Source of the DNA: Urophycis tenuis
Lineage: Eukaryota > Chordata > Actinopteri > Gadiformes > Phycidae
DNA length: 64,000 nt
Assembly (NCBI GenBank): GCA_036785325.1
Contig: JAXIVH010000007.1
Coordinates: 14,975,849-15,039,848, forward strand
Reading direction: 5' to 3'
Shown: positions 44,001-53,945 of the stretch, one piece after another
Layout of the letters: each line of letters starts with the position of its first letter
Numbering within the stretch: position 1 is the first letter of the stretch
Notes under the pieces: generated by a model
Databases searched by the model: none
Told to the model about the DNA's origin: nothing
Seen by the model: only the letters and a program-made list of their open reading frames with translations
Position numbers and translations under genes: made by a program

Positions 44001-47000
44001 CCATTGGGCAGTTCCTGAGGAAGGACAGCACACCGCCACGTGCCTTCGGAGCCTACAACGACACAGACGGCTGGTGTGGAGTCACCGTGTCAAGCTTTTA
44101 CCTGACAGACTGCCTGCTGGAGGAGTACCATCGGCAAGAGCCAGCCATCTCCAGTCTGCTACAAGGCACTTTTGGTCAGGTTCTCAGGTCTGACCATACC
44201 AGGAAGGTTGCGAGGAAGGTCACGTTGGCATCTGGGGTCATGTCCAGTTATGCCATCATGAACGAGAACTGGATGATTGTTTCCTGGGTGATGGTTCAGT
44301 CTGAGACTGAGAGGTCCTTGGAGCCCATGTACCAGGGAATGGCCAAGAGGTACACCGACGCTGGAGTGGAGAAGGCTGGCTACCACTGGATGGACAGGTG
44401 AGAACAGCCATTTTATCAGTTTTTGCAGCATCCTTGCTATGCCTTTACTGCCGTTCAGACTGCCAGTACTATGCCTAATGAACCCATTTTTTTTTTTAAA
44501 TTATTTGTTCTTTGTGCCCTTAGGGATTGCTGTGCTGCTTTTAAGATCCCGGACAGCATCCCTGGAGAGCATCTACACTGGGATGCCTGGAAGACGACCC
44601 CTGCCATCGTCGCTTGGGCCACCACCTCTGCACCGCTGGAGAACACCTGCGCCTCGCGGTCCTTTTACAATCCAGGCATCATTGTTAAGCTGGATTTGTT
44701 CCACTGCCTGAGGCGTTTTGCACGGGAGTGCACCTCTGAACACCACCCCCTGTATGGCACTTTCTGCCAGCTCCTCTCCGCTGCCTTCACCGTGGTGGAT
44801 CAGGAGGACTTAAAGAGGCTTCAGGACGCGTACGTGTTCTGTGGGATCCAGCCAGCCACTCCCACCAAGCAGCACATCAGAGAGCACTGCAGGACCAAGA
44901 TCCCACAGCCCACAGAGCTCCTGGACAGAGTGGAGAAAGTCCTGAGGCATTTTCATCTGGCCACGGACCCCAACAACGTCCCTCTCTACAAGTCCTCGAT
45001 GCTCAAGAGGTGGCGCGTACAGAGGGTGCACATTCTTCGTGGCTGCCTCAGTGATCCCGAACTCTCCACAGGCATTATGTACAGGTACGGTGGAACTCTG
45101 CAGCTGAATCACGTACCTGGTGAACGCGCCAAGGTCCCCATCTGGATCCCTGTCAGAGGTACTTCACAGCAGGAGGGGTATCATTTCCACCAGGCCCAGT
45201 GGATCACCGGGACCCACGTCTCCACTGAGCTGTTCCAGGCCCAGGGCATGACTGGGGTGGCACGCTGGAACTATCAGCGGCTGGTGGACCTGAAGCAGCC
45301 AGGCGTCATCCTCCCTGCTGTGTTCGATCCGGCTTTGATGGTGGAACTGAACACTGTCTCCAGAAAAGTGACGGGTCAGGAGAAATACCCCGCACTTCAC
45401 CTCTCTGACAGAGACACCGGAGAGAGGTTTGGCCTGGAGTACAGAGAGCCAGGCTGTCGTCCAGTTCCTCTGGACTGGGACAAGCACAGAACTCTAAAGA
45501 GAGACGAATCCGCTCCTCTTGTGCCTCCGTCCCCTGCGCTCACACCGGCTCCTCCATCCCCAGCTCCAGACGCAGCGCCCTCCTTCAGCTGGGCTCCGCT
45601 CTCTGGCGTGGCATCCCCTCGACCAGCACCCTCCGCTGGCCACCCTGGTGCCACCTTGCTGAAGCAGGAGATGCTGCCAGAGGATGACCGGGAGCCTCCA
45701 GCAGTGTTGGGTAAGTTCACAACATGCTTTAAACACAGAATTCAGTAATATTTTAACACACAACATATAATAGTGCACACAGGTAAAAACAAATAAACAC
45801 AACATTTATAAATGTATACGCCCAACGTCTGTCTGTACATGTTGTGTTTATTTGTTTTTACCTGCGTGCACTATTATATGTTGTGTGTTTAAATATTACT
45901 GTATTACTATATTATGTAACAACGTACTGAGGAACTGTTATTGCTTTATTGTTTTTCAGATATCTCACTTGCCTTGCCCCTGCCGCTGAGATCCTATCCG
46001 AGGAGTGCACGCACTGGCCCCATTAAGACGGGTGGACGAGTGTTTGTGTTGGACCACACACGCTGGACACCACCCATGAAGGATGCCATTGATAGCTTGC
46101 TTCAGAAGCACCATGGAGAGAAGGACATCCTGAAGCTTGTGGACCAGGAATACGCAGACATGGTCCATCGGTCTGCCGCAGACCCCAACAGCCTGCTGCA
46201 CCCCACAACCAGGTTGCACATATCCCGCTATGTGAAGCACCTGGCAAAGCTTCTGAACACCAGTTCTTCCTTAAATACCAGTGAGGAAAAGCTTCTCTCC
46301 ACTCAGCAGCTCTGGCATTCCCTGACAGAGGGCAGTGACACGACTACTGTTCCTGTGGTCACCTTGGAGCCTGCCGTCGCAAATCCTCCTCCACCTGCTC
46401 TGCCCACACCTCTGACACTGGACTCTGTTGAGAAAATTGTGCAGGGCATCTTAGAAAAGCAGCAGCAGCAGCAGGAGCAACAACAGCATGAGCAGAAGAG
46501 AAGGCAGACCAAGACCTGTCTGGCCTGTGGACAGCCCAAGTCTCGTTATGAGACTGACGGATCTTCTGTCCACTTTTTCTATCAACAGGGGCCTGTGCGC
46601 TACTTCTACTGCTCAAAGAAGGTGCATCAGACTTATGCTGCTGAGGGTCTCGCTGACCCCAAAATGCCCTTTGAAGAATTTGTGGGAACAGAATTCTTCC
46701 AGAGGGAGCTGGATGCCACCAAGAAACGGGTGGCAGAAAAGATAGAGAAGAAGAGGAAAAGGCAAGACTCCCAACAAGCACGCCGCCTCTGCCGATTCTG
46801 CCGCCTGGATCTAAAGCAGGGACCAAACAGCCCACACATCCACACGGGCTTCCCTGGAGTGGCAGGCAAGTACATTTACTGCCCTTCCAAAGTGTACTCC
46901 ATGTACAGAGACAAGGGCATGGCCAAGGAGATGGAATGGGTGGAGTTTCAGCGGTCTCCTTTCTATGAGGCAGAGAGAAAAAGATGGGTGGAGGAAAGAA

Positions 47001-47005
47001 ACTAA
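41057..47005 (+). CDS. Dada-like transposase, ten coding exons, 1462 residues, intact
   Basis: Coding exons with GT-AG borders: 41057-41750, 41847-41918, 42025-42078, 42563-42625, 42721-42837, 42973-43038, 43199-43533, 43643-44397, 44524-45710, 45960-47005. They total 4389 nt with consistent phases and no stop. The ATG follows an acceptor at 41050. Residues about 82-90 read FGKYKGKSF. A zinc-ribbon-like pair (CLHGC, CCKAC) lies at about 460-495. The RNase H-like core has SDHTRKVARK (D651), WMDRDCC (D718) and LDLFHCLRRF, and TSQQEGYHFH (E936) is the best candidate for the third acidic residue. Near 1280-1294 there is a Gln-rich run, then two repeated Cys/His modules (C1301xxC, C1392xxC, each with Y(F/I)YC). 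The product would bind and cut transposon ends and insert them in tRNA genes. Catalytic assignments are inferred. AATAAA lies at 47756. Confidence 0.8.
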
Positions 47006-47820
47006 TGTATTATATGTATATGTATGTGACTGTCTTGTATATACGTATATGAATGTTTGTTCTATGATCATGTATATATGTATAAATATGTACATTTCTG
47101 TTTGCTATGTAATACTGTTAATGTTATTATTATTATTACTATCATTCTAAAATATTCTATATCTTACCCTGGCCTGTGTTAAGCATTCCTCGTGCTGGCC
47201 AGCATCTGACTGCCTTTCTGGGGTTTTTTTCTTTTCTTTTTAAAGTTTGTATTTGTTAGGTTTGTGCTTATCCTCTTCAAACAATAATATATAAATGCTG
47301 TTCTTAAATGTTCCATAATAATTATAAAACACTTATCTGTGATGTCATGTTCATTTAGTTATAAAATACTGTTCATTTAGTTATAGAATGTTGTTCCTAA
47401 ATGCTTGTTTTAAATTGGTCAAGGTTTTATATAAAACTAATTTATTATTATTGTTATTATTAAATTGTTTTTGAAATTGTACACACTGGCTTTCTTTCTT
47501 CTTACAATGATCTAGCCTTTTCTCATTTCTCATTTTCATTATACCATCTATATTCTTTGATTGAATAATTGGCTCAGTACACTTTTAGTCCTAATGGAGG
47601 ATATTAATGATACCTGAACAAAATTAAGGCTATCACTGGAAAATAAGTCAGCTTTTACAAAGTTACTGGCATTATAATGAAGTATTTCACTGTGCAACAG
47701 CATTTCTGTAATTTAAATAAATTCTATATACCATGAAAATATATTTTACACTTACAATAAAAGAAAGACAATGATTTCCAATGCATCGCATGCATATTTT
47801 TCACATTTCATAACGTTCCT
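47006..47820 (+). other. 3' UTR and AT-rich tail of the Dada-like element
   Basis: AT-rich, no coding sequence. Polyadenylation signals AATAAA are visible near 47716 and at 47756-47761. Confidence 0.6.
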
Positions 47821-47821
47821 G

Positions 47822-47840
47822 TCGGGATTCGAACCCGTGC
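47822..47840 (-). other. tRNA T-arm / Pol III B-box-like sequence inside the transposon end
   Basis: The minus strand reads CACGGGTTCGAATCCCGAC, which can form a 5-bp T-arm-like stem and contains an exact B-box consensus GGTTCGAATCC. It is not the displaced T arm of the split tRNA-Gly, whose T arm is intact at 39853-39887. It lies next to the 67-bp tandem repeats. Confidence 0.7.
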
Positions 47841-47973
47841 CGACCGCTCAGAATAATGCTGAAATCTGATTGGCTGGTTTTCCGTTACACCTATACGCGG
47901 CTGGCCCCGACCGCTCAGAATAATGCTGCAATCTGATTGGCTGGTTTTCCGTTACACCTATACGCGGCTGGCC
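47841..47973. repeat. 67-bp tandem repeat (two copies) at the right end of the Dada-like element
   Basis: Copies 47841-47907 and 47908-47973 begin CGACCGCTCAGAATAATGCT and end CTATACGCGGCTGGCC, with about one difference (GCTGAAATC/GCTGCAATC). The second copy ends exactly at the target duplication. An AGAATAAT-C-GC motif in direct orientation also occurs at the left terminus (39896-39909). Confidence 0.9.
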
Positions 47974-48015
47974 CCCGCGTGGCAGGCGAGAATTCTACCA
48001 CTGAACCACCAATGC
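47974..48015 (-). tRNA. tRNA-Gly(GCC), 5' half (split gene)
   Basis: On the minus strand the canonical first 42 nucleotides of tRNA-Gly are present: acceptor GCATTGG, D arm TGGTTCAGTGGTAG, anticodon stem CTCGC, loop CTGCCAC with anticodon GCC, and GCGGG. Homology stops exactly at the 6-bp duplication. The A box is intact, so Pol III factors could still be recruited, but the T arm is 8.1 kb away. Confidence 0.92.
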
Positions 48016-48041
48016 TTAAACATGAAGGTCGGGGGTTTATA

Positions 48042-48128
48042 TTTCGACGAGCGGAAACATGCACATTAGTGGCCTGCTGGAGGTTGTTTTGTAGGGCTCT
48101 GGCAGTGCTCCTCCTGTTCCTCCTACTT
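48042..48128 (-). mobile_element. Tc1-like transposase fragment
   Basis: The minus strand encodes RRNRRSTARALQNNLQQATN and VHVSA, the same stretch as in the Tc1 copy at 38406-38810. Only about 87 bp is present, with no termini. Confidence 0.75.
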
Positions 48129-48292
48129 CTGCATTGACCCGCTTTTTTGTAGTATAGTAATACGGGGTTGGAACGTTCTGGATGTAACCTAGGCAACGAG
48201 TAGCGGAAGCCTTCTCCCTCCATTTTCCCTAGTCCTCTCTCCTCACCACCTTCATAACGCATTTGGGCGGTACTGTTATAACCGTCTCTGTT

Positions 48293-49938
48293 TTGGAATT
48301 TCGTCTGCTCCAGAACACTTCCAAAAACGCATGTCTCGTATCCTCGAGGGCCTGAAAGGTGTTGTGTGTCAGATGGACGATGTGCTCATATGGGGTGCCA
48401 CGCAGAGAAGAGCATGATGAGAGGCTCATTCCTTATAGGAAAGGACTTCCACATAAAGACAGATCACAAGCCTTTGGTTCCCCTGCTAGGCTCAAAGAGT
48501 CTGGATGAACTGCCACCTCGCATACAGCGTCTCCGTATGCGGCTGATGAGGTTCTCTTACACCATCTCAGATGTGCCAGGCAAGGACATTGCCACTGCTG
48601 ACGTGCTCTCCAGAGCGCCAATCGAGAACACAGCGGAGGGTTTACAGGAAGAAGAGGTGAGCCTGTATGTGGACACTGTGTTGGCAAACCTGCCAGCTAC
48701 AGACAAAAGACTTAGAGAAATAGAAACACATCAGGACAAAGACACTGTATTCCACACACTGAAGACATACTGCAAGGAGGGCTGGCCCGATAAATTCTCC
48801 ATACAAAGAGCATTCCGTCCCTACCTGCCATTCTCAGGTGAGCTAACAGTTAATGGGGGTTTGCTACTTTACGGCTGTAGAATAGTAATTCCAGTGTCAC
48901 TTAGAGCAGATATGCTGAACAAACTGCATGAGGGCCACCTGGGACTCACTAAATGCAGCGAGAGGGCCAAGCAATCGGTGTGGTGGCCAGGCCTTAGCAA
49001 AGACCTGACACAACCGATAGAGAACTGTGATGTATGCAGCCGGGAGAGAACCAACTTTAGAGAAACACTGCAACCCACTGAGTTCCCAGCAAAACCATGG
49101 TCCACTGTGGGGGCAGAACTATTTCAGACAGAACATAATAAACACTATCTGGTCATTGCAGACTACTTTTCCAGATCCTTTGAAGTAGACAAACTCACTT
49201 ACACAACATCTGAGGCAGTGTGGAGCACTTCAAATCCATATTCGCACGTCATGGCATACCAGATGTGGTGCGCTCAGACAATGGGCCACAATTTGCATCC
49301 GATTACTTCAGAAATTTTGCACGAGAGTGGGGTTTCAGCCATGTCACATCCAGCCCTCACTTCCCTCAAAGCAACGGTGAGGCGGAGCGAGCCGTTAGGA
49401 CAATCAAAGGTATCCTGAAGAAATCCAGTGACCCTTACCTTGGCCTCATGGCCTACCGCGCCACTCCTCATGGGCAGAAGAATGAGAACACCCTGTGTCT
49501 CCCTGTCATCCCATCTCAGCTTAAACCAGGCTGGACTGAACAGTCTAAAAAGAACGGAACAAGCTTACAGACAAAAGCAGAAACTGAACCATGACCGTCG
49601 TCACAGAGCTCAAAACATGCTGCCCCTTCGACAAGGTGACCATGTGGGTCAAGGACATCCTTGACAGAGGCTTAGTGGTGTCAAATGCAGGCACTCCAAG
49701 GTCCTATATTGTAGAGACGCCTAGGGGCACTCTGCGAAGAAACAGATACCATCTCTCGCCTACCCCTATTGCACCAGCAACACACACCAACTTAACTGAG
49801 GATGGTGCATCCACTGCCGTGAACACACCTGTCACACATGCAAATCCCTGTGACTCGGGGCAGCACACAGCAGTAAAAGAAAGGCATGTCCCTTCCAGAG
49901 TGAGAGCACCTCCAGTGTACCTAAAAGACTGTTCGTAA
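48293..49938 (+). pseudogene. Gypsy pol remnant: end of RT, RNase H end, integrase
   Basis: At 48293-48405 the frame SSAPEHFQKRMSRILEGLKG is followed by QMDDVLIWG, the RT catalytic box with Met in place of Tyr. A deletion then joins it to the end of RNase H (KTDHKPLVPLL, RIQRLRMRLMRFSY, VPGKDIATADVLSR). Integrase follows: the HEGHLGLTKCSERAKQSVWW...CDVCSRE zinc finger (HHCC type), DYFSRSFEV (first Asp), and, after a frameshift near 49210, RSDNGPQFASDYF (second Asp) and SSPHFPQSNGEAERAV (catalytic Glu), then a C-terminal segment in a third frame to 49938. Three frames are used, so it is dead. Confidence 0.8.
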
Positions 49939-50287
49939 AAAAAAAAAAAGAAGAAAAAAAAGAGTGATGTGAAAATGTTGTTTAAGTAATGTTGTTGTTT
50001 AGGTAAATGTTGTTGATGCTTGGTAGAGTATATATTTGTTGAAAGTGAAATTGCACTTGTTTACATGGACTTGTTTTCATAGTTCCAGTAAGACTATTTC
50101 ATAAAGGTTAAAAGGTTATGAGACTAACGTAAAACAGTCTTAGTTTAAAAACCTGTTTGCTTGAAAAGGTGAAGTGTTTAGTTTAACTCTCAAGAGGAGT
50201 GAAAGAAATAATTAATGTTTCTTAACATGAGAGTTATTGTTCAGGTATGCATCTTCTTAGACAGCATCCTTAAGTCAGAAAGGGGGA
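49939..50287 (+). other. Gypsy remnant 3' untranslated region
   Basis: A-rich at first, then AT-rich sequence without coding potential, ending in the purine-rich tract that precedes the right LTR. Confidence 0.6.
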
Positions 50288-50394
50288 TGTAGTATTAGAG
50301 GTAATACGGGGTTGGAACATTCTGGATGTAACCTAGGCAACGAGTAGCGGAAGTCATTAAAGGAACGGAGTTCATACCATGCAGTCACATCTCT

Positions 50395-50995
50395 ACGAGT
50401 CTCCTTGATATTTCGATATATGTTGCAAGGCCAACTGAACACTTTTGACCCCCATTGACATCACCAAAGCTTTGGCACTTAAAACACCTTAATGGAGGTG
50501 GAATGTATTCTGGAACAATGTAGGACATTTGAACTCTAGTTGGAAAGTCTTTCTGGAAATATAATAAAATGGACATGCTTTCAATTTTCTTCTTCCCTTT
50601 CATCAGACGTTTAGCATCAACCATTGCATATCTCGCCAGATTCTCCTTGATCTCTTCCATTGAAACTGATGTTGGTATCCCTGTTATGACCCCTCTTGTT
50701 TAGCTGCTGGGATGTGTGAAGTTATCTTAAGTTTGTTAAAAAAAAAATTCTTCAAAATCTTATTTCGTTGTTCCTCTGAGTTTGCAAAGATCAAAAGCCT
50801 ACCATTCCCCATGAATCTAGCGTGATTTATCTTCCCTATTTCCTTCTCCATTGCCTTTGTAATATGTATTGGGTGTAAATCTGGCCCTCCTTCTTGTTCA
50901 AACACTACAACTACCTTCCACACTTCTTCAATCGTTTCCTGGGATCTATTTCTAGGATTATATTCTCCATTTGGCCTGGAAAGGTTGATATACAA
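50395..50995 (-). pseudogene. I-clade LINE ORF1 (Gag-like) fragment with zinc knuckle
   Basis: From 50995 downward one frame gives EEVWKVVVVFEQEG, HPIHITKAMEKEIGKI, ARFMGNGRLLIFANSEEQRN, an RRM-like nucleic-acid-binding domain. After a frameshift at about 50690 a second frame gives SMEEIKENLARYAMVDAKRL and PPPLRCFKCQSFG, the start of a CCHC knuckle. This order is typical of ORF1 of I/Nimb-type LINEs in fishes. The knuckle's second half and all of ORF2 are missing; the frame stops near 50385 at the Gypsy LTR. Confidence 0.65.
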
Positions 50996-51012
50996 GAAGT
51001 GTGATTGACTTG
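50984..51012 (-). mobile_element. Tc1 terminal fragment, left piece (split by a MITE)
   Basis: AAGTGTGATTGACTTG matches the subterminal sequence of the Tc1-like family. The terminus continues at 59747 after the inserted MITE, where TTGGAGTTC and the CCCTTTATTTTTTTGAGCAG block end at about 59798. Confidence 0.55.
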
Positions 51013-51351
51013 GGCTGTGTTCCGATATCCATACTTACCGTACTTACTATACTTCGTTTGAGTACGTACAAGTACAAAAAGAAGTGAGCACAAAAAAGAA
51101 GTGTACTGAAAGGACCCGGATGTTGCCCTCAAAACGGTTAGTACGCATAGTATGCAACAGTGCACACTATCCATACTCAACGGCAGCCATCTTAGCTACA
51201 TAGCAGAAGAGGCAGAGCCAGGCTGAGCCGTGCTCAGTTCTAAAATGGCTAGACGCCAGTGGGCGTAATGGATTCACGTGTGTTTGGTGGGTCCGGCAGC
51301 TGCGCAGCTGATAGTAATTTCCGGGAAGTGCACCATTTGGAACAACACTAA

Positions 51352-52002
51352 TGTAACGGAGTTAGTATATTGATGATTCCACTTGCCACACCTAGCTACA
51401 ATTTCATCATTCTTTACTAATATTTAATTTATTCTTTATTATTTTCTCTATTTATAACTTTTTTACACTGGTTTATTTCGTTATTTTCAATTGACGATAT
51501 GGAATTACACATTCGGATTTTGTTAAGAGTAATTGAACGCCACACCAGCGAGCCCCTGCAAACTTCACGGGTGCGCCCCGTAGAATATCACAGTCTGCAG
51601 GTGGATAACTTCGGGTAGGTTGGCTTATGTTTTGCTCCGTAGTATAATTAGCTTTACTGACTGTTTAAAACAGTAAACTTTATAAACTTTTATTTTATTT
51701 CGGTTGTAGTCTGTGCCAAACTGGAAGCTGTGGGAGCTAACGGACCCATGTTTTTCTTTGCTTATCAGGTAACCATTATCTTTTCGGTCGTAACGTATGT
51801 TAGCATCTCTGTTAGCATGTACGTAGAATATCACAGTCTGCAGGTGGATAACTTCGGTCTGTGCCAAACTGGAAGCTGTGGGAGCTAACGGACCCATGTT
51901 TTTCTTTGTTTATCAGCGAACAAGCAATAAATATCTCCGTAAGAGACTGCAGAGACTGTCCGTGTCATTTAAACCGAAACACAACGCATGAGAACCGCTA
52001 CA
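51352..52002 (+). promoter_or_regulatory. 5' LTR
   Basis: It begins TGTAACGGAG and ends ACCGCTACA. It contains a segment in two versions: an interrupted one (51579-51614 plus 51710-51768, separated by a 95-bp GTAGGT...TTGTAG interval) and a continuous 95-bp one (51822-51916). An AATAAATAT near 51925 may be the polyadenylation signal. Confidence 0.92.
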
Positions 52003-52003
52003 A

Positions 52004-52017
52004 TGGTGCCGTGACCC
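52004..52017 (+). promoter_or_regulatory. Primer-binding site, probably for tRNA-His
   Basis: TGGTGCCGTGACCC lies one base after the 5' LTR. From memory the tRNA-His 3' end would pair with TGGTGCCGTGACTC, a single mismatch. Confidence 0.6.
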
Positions 52018-52572
52018 GTTCTTCTCCCTGGAGCTGCTATGGCCTCGACGTGGGAAAGGCCGTTCTTCGCGCTGCTGTGTCACCTGTGCTTTGACCATTT
52101 TCTTGGTAACGTTACAGAGTTGCAGTTGTGGCTTAGGGCCTGTGTTTTTTTTTTTAGGACTGAACTTTATATGTGGTAATGTTAGCCCTGTGAAAAGCCC
52201 CAGAAAAGAAAAAGAAAAAAATTGAAAAAAAATTGAAAAAAAAAAAAAAAGAGACTTTACTTTTAGTGGGTAATTGTGATTTTGTGCATGCAAATGATAT
52301 ATTGGTATGTTTAAAGGTAACCTGTGAAGGTATATTTTATTTGGTTTTGAATGTTTTATTTTGACTTTTTCTTCCCTCTGTGTGGATAATCAATTAATAG
52401 GTGAATTCGGCAATTGTTAAAAGATTTTGTTTTTATTTATTTTTCCAAAAAAAATAAATAAATAAAAAATAAAATAGAGGTTAACATAGGATAAACAGTG
52501 ATTAAGGCTGTAAAAGAAATAGGCTCATAGGGTTATATATATTTTGAATTTTCTTTTTCTTTTACACTAACA
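52018..52572 (+). other. Gypsy 5' untranslated leader
   Basis: AT-rich leader with A-rich tracts (52205-52250, 52445-52475), no coding sequence; gag starts after it. Confidence 0.7.
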
Positions 52573-53904
52573 ATGGATGAGCCTAATGTGTCAGGTATTG
52601 GTAGGGGTGCTAACCTGTGGTTTAGTCAGTTTCCTACTTTGGGTGGGCTTAATGAGGACGGACGTATAACATCTACTCCACACAATCCTAATGCTAGGGC
52701 TAAACGTAATGTGTGTGATAGTGCATGTTTCACTGCAGATGTTGGGGTGGATAGTCAGTCTGCACCTCCTGGTCGGGATGTCGGACATGTCCCAGTTACT
52801 GTTCTCAGTGACTTGGTGAAGCAGATAGGGACCAGTATAGGTGAAAATATTGCTACATGTCTTAAATCCATTCCAACTGGTGGTGTTAACACGACTCAGT
52901 CAGCCACAGCTGATATCTCTAAAGTTAACCTGACAGTTAGCCATGATAGCTATGAGCCACACCCTTTCAGGGGAGATAATACTGACAAGATTTCAGTCTC
53001 TGAGTGGGAGGATGCTATGAGGCTTTATCTGAGCAGGAGGGGCGTTGAGTTATGTGACCAGGTAGAGGAGGTTTTGAGCAAGCTAAGGGGGAGAGCACGT
53101 GATGTGGTGACTATTGGGCTCCGCAGCCAACCCTCTCTAGATGTGAAGTCAGGCCCTCAACCAGTGTTTGATATACTTAAACAACATTTCAGTGACTCTG
53201 TGACCTCCTTTATGCCCCTTGCTGACTTTTATGACACAAAGCCACGCACCACTGAGACTGCTGTAGACTATTGGATTCGGCTTAACAAAGCCATTGACAT
53301 GGCTGTAGAAGGACTAAAGAGGCAGGGAAAGACGCTTGACAACCCTTCTCGTGAAGTGACAGTCATGTTTATTACGCACTGCCCTGACACCGAACTGTCT
53401 CTAGTCTTCAGCTGCAAGCCGCTGGAGGAGCGGACTGCCACTGATGTTCAGGTACGTCTGGATGAACACCACAGAAAAAGGCGCCTCCAGCAGCGTCAGT
53501 CTTCTTGCTTGGCTGATAGCTTGCAGACCACACAGGCTACGAGAGTCTTGCACAGCCATGTTCAGTCTGCTGAATGCCCCACTGCCCTTCAGACAAATGC
53601 AGCCAGTGGAGCAAATCCGACTGGAGGTCAGTCACTGGAGCATGTTATCACTCTTCTTGAACGTTTACTGCAGCGGGAGGTCTTCCGACATCCCAGACCG
53701 CAGAGATCAGGTGCTGACAGCCGCAACAGGTCTCGGGGTCCTTGTGCCATTTGTGGTGGTGACAACCATGACACGGTGTCCCACTGCCGAAGAGAACGCC
53801 TTTGCTTCCGCTGTCATGCTGCTGGACATCAGGCTGTGGCCTGCAATGTTGCTCCTCCTGATTTGGCTGCTCAGCCTGGTAATTCCAACCAACAGGGAAA
53901 CTAG
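52573..53904 (+). CDS. Gypsy Gag, 443 codons, intact
   Basis: The protein has a polar N-terminus, a central capsid-like domain (HPFRGDNTDKISVSEWEDAM, then RLNKAIDMAVEG and TELSLVFSCKPLEERTATDV, the usual Gypsy retrotransposon gag pattern), and two zinc knuckles near the C-terminus at residues about 390-430: CAICGGDNHDTVSHC and CFRCHAAGHQAVAC (the second a standard CCHC). It would form the particle and package element RNA. The ATG is the first in the frame after the leader. The stop is 41 nt before the pol ATG, in another frame, so pol is not a simple in-frame fusion and needs reinitiation or a frameshift. Confidence 0.9.
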   Translation: MDEPNVSGIGRGANLWFSQFPTLGGLNEDGRITSTPHNPNARAKRNVCDSACFTADVGVDSQSAPPGRDVGHVPVTVLSDLVKQIGTSIGENIATCLKSIPTGGVNTTQSATADISKVNLTVSHDSYEPHPFRGDNTDKISVSEWEDAMRLYLSRRGVELCDQVEEVLSKLRGRARDVVTIGLRSQPSLDVKSGPQPVFDILKQHFSDSVTSFMPLADFYDTKPRTTETAVDYWIRLNKAIDMAVEGLKRQGKTLDNPSREVTVMFITHCPDTELSLVFSCKPLEERTATDVQVRLDEHHRKRRLQQRQSSCLADSLQTTQATRVLHSHVQSAECPTALQTNAASGANPTGGQSLEHVITLLERLLQREVFRHPRPQRSGADSRNRSRGPCAICGGDNHDTVSHCRRERLCFRCHAAGHQAVACNVAPPDLAAQPGNSNQQGN

Positions 53905-53945
53905 CTGGCCCACATGAACAGGGGACTAGTGTAGGGCCAGATGAC

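Larger units (their letters stand above)
39888..47973 (+). mobile_element. Dada-like DNA transposon, 8.1 kb, inserted in a tRNA-Gly gene
   Basis: The exact 6-bp duplication CCCGCG flanks the element (39882-39887, 47974-47979). Removing the element and one duplication leaves a canonical tRNA-Gly(GCC). Inside is a single multi-exon gene with a DDE-type core. Known Dada elements of fishes are reported to make 6-7 bp duplications and to insert in snRNA and tRNA genes, which fits. The left terminus begins GCCGCGGCGAGAATAATTC; the right terminus is a 67-bp sequence present twice in tandem (47841-47973). A long terminal inverted repeat is not obvious; both ends share GCCGCG. The first 1.1 kb (39888-41050) holds a probable non-coding first exon with donor CCAAG|GTAAGA at 40056 and a (CA)n tract. 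Confidence 0.85.
48148..50390 (+). mobile_element. Internally deleted Ty3/Gypsy-type retrotransposon
   Basis: LTR-like ends share TGTAGTAT...AATACGGGGTTGGAAC, ATTCTGGATGTAACCTAGG and CAACGAGTAGCGGAAG: a left copy at 48148-48209 (broken after GCGGAAG) and a right copy from 50288, preceded by a purine tract AGAAAGGGGGA. gag, protease and most of RT are missing. Confidence 0.75.

Noticed and set aside
45494..45805. Antisense frames over the Dada-like gene and the Gypsy pol
   Set aside because: They mirror GC-rich coding sequence on the other strand and contain no domain patterns.
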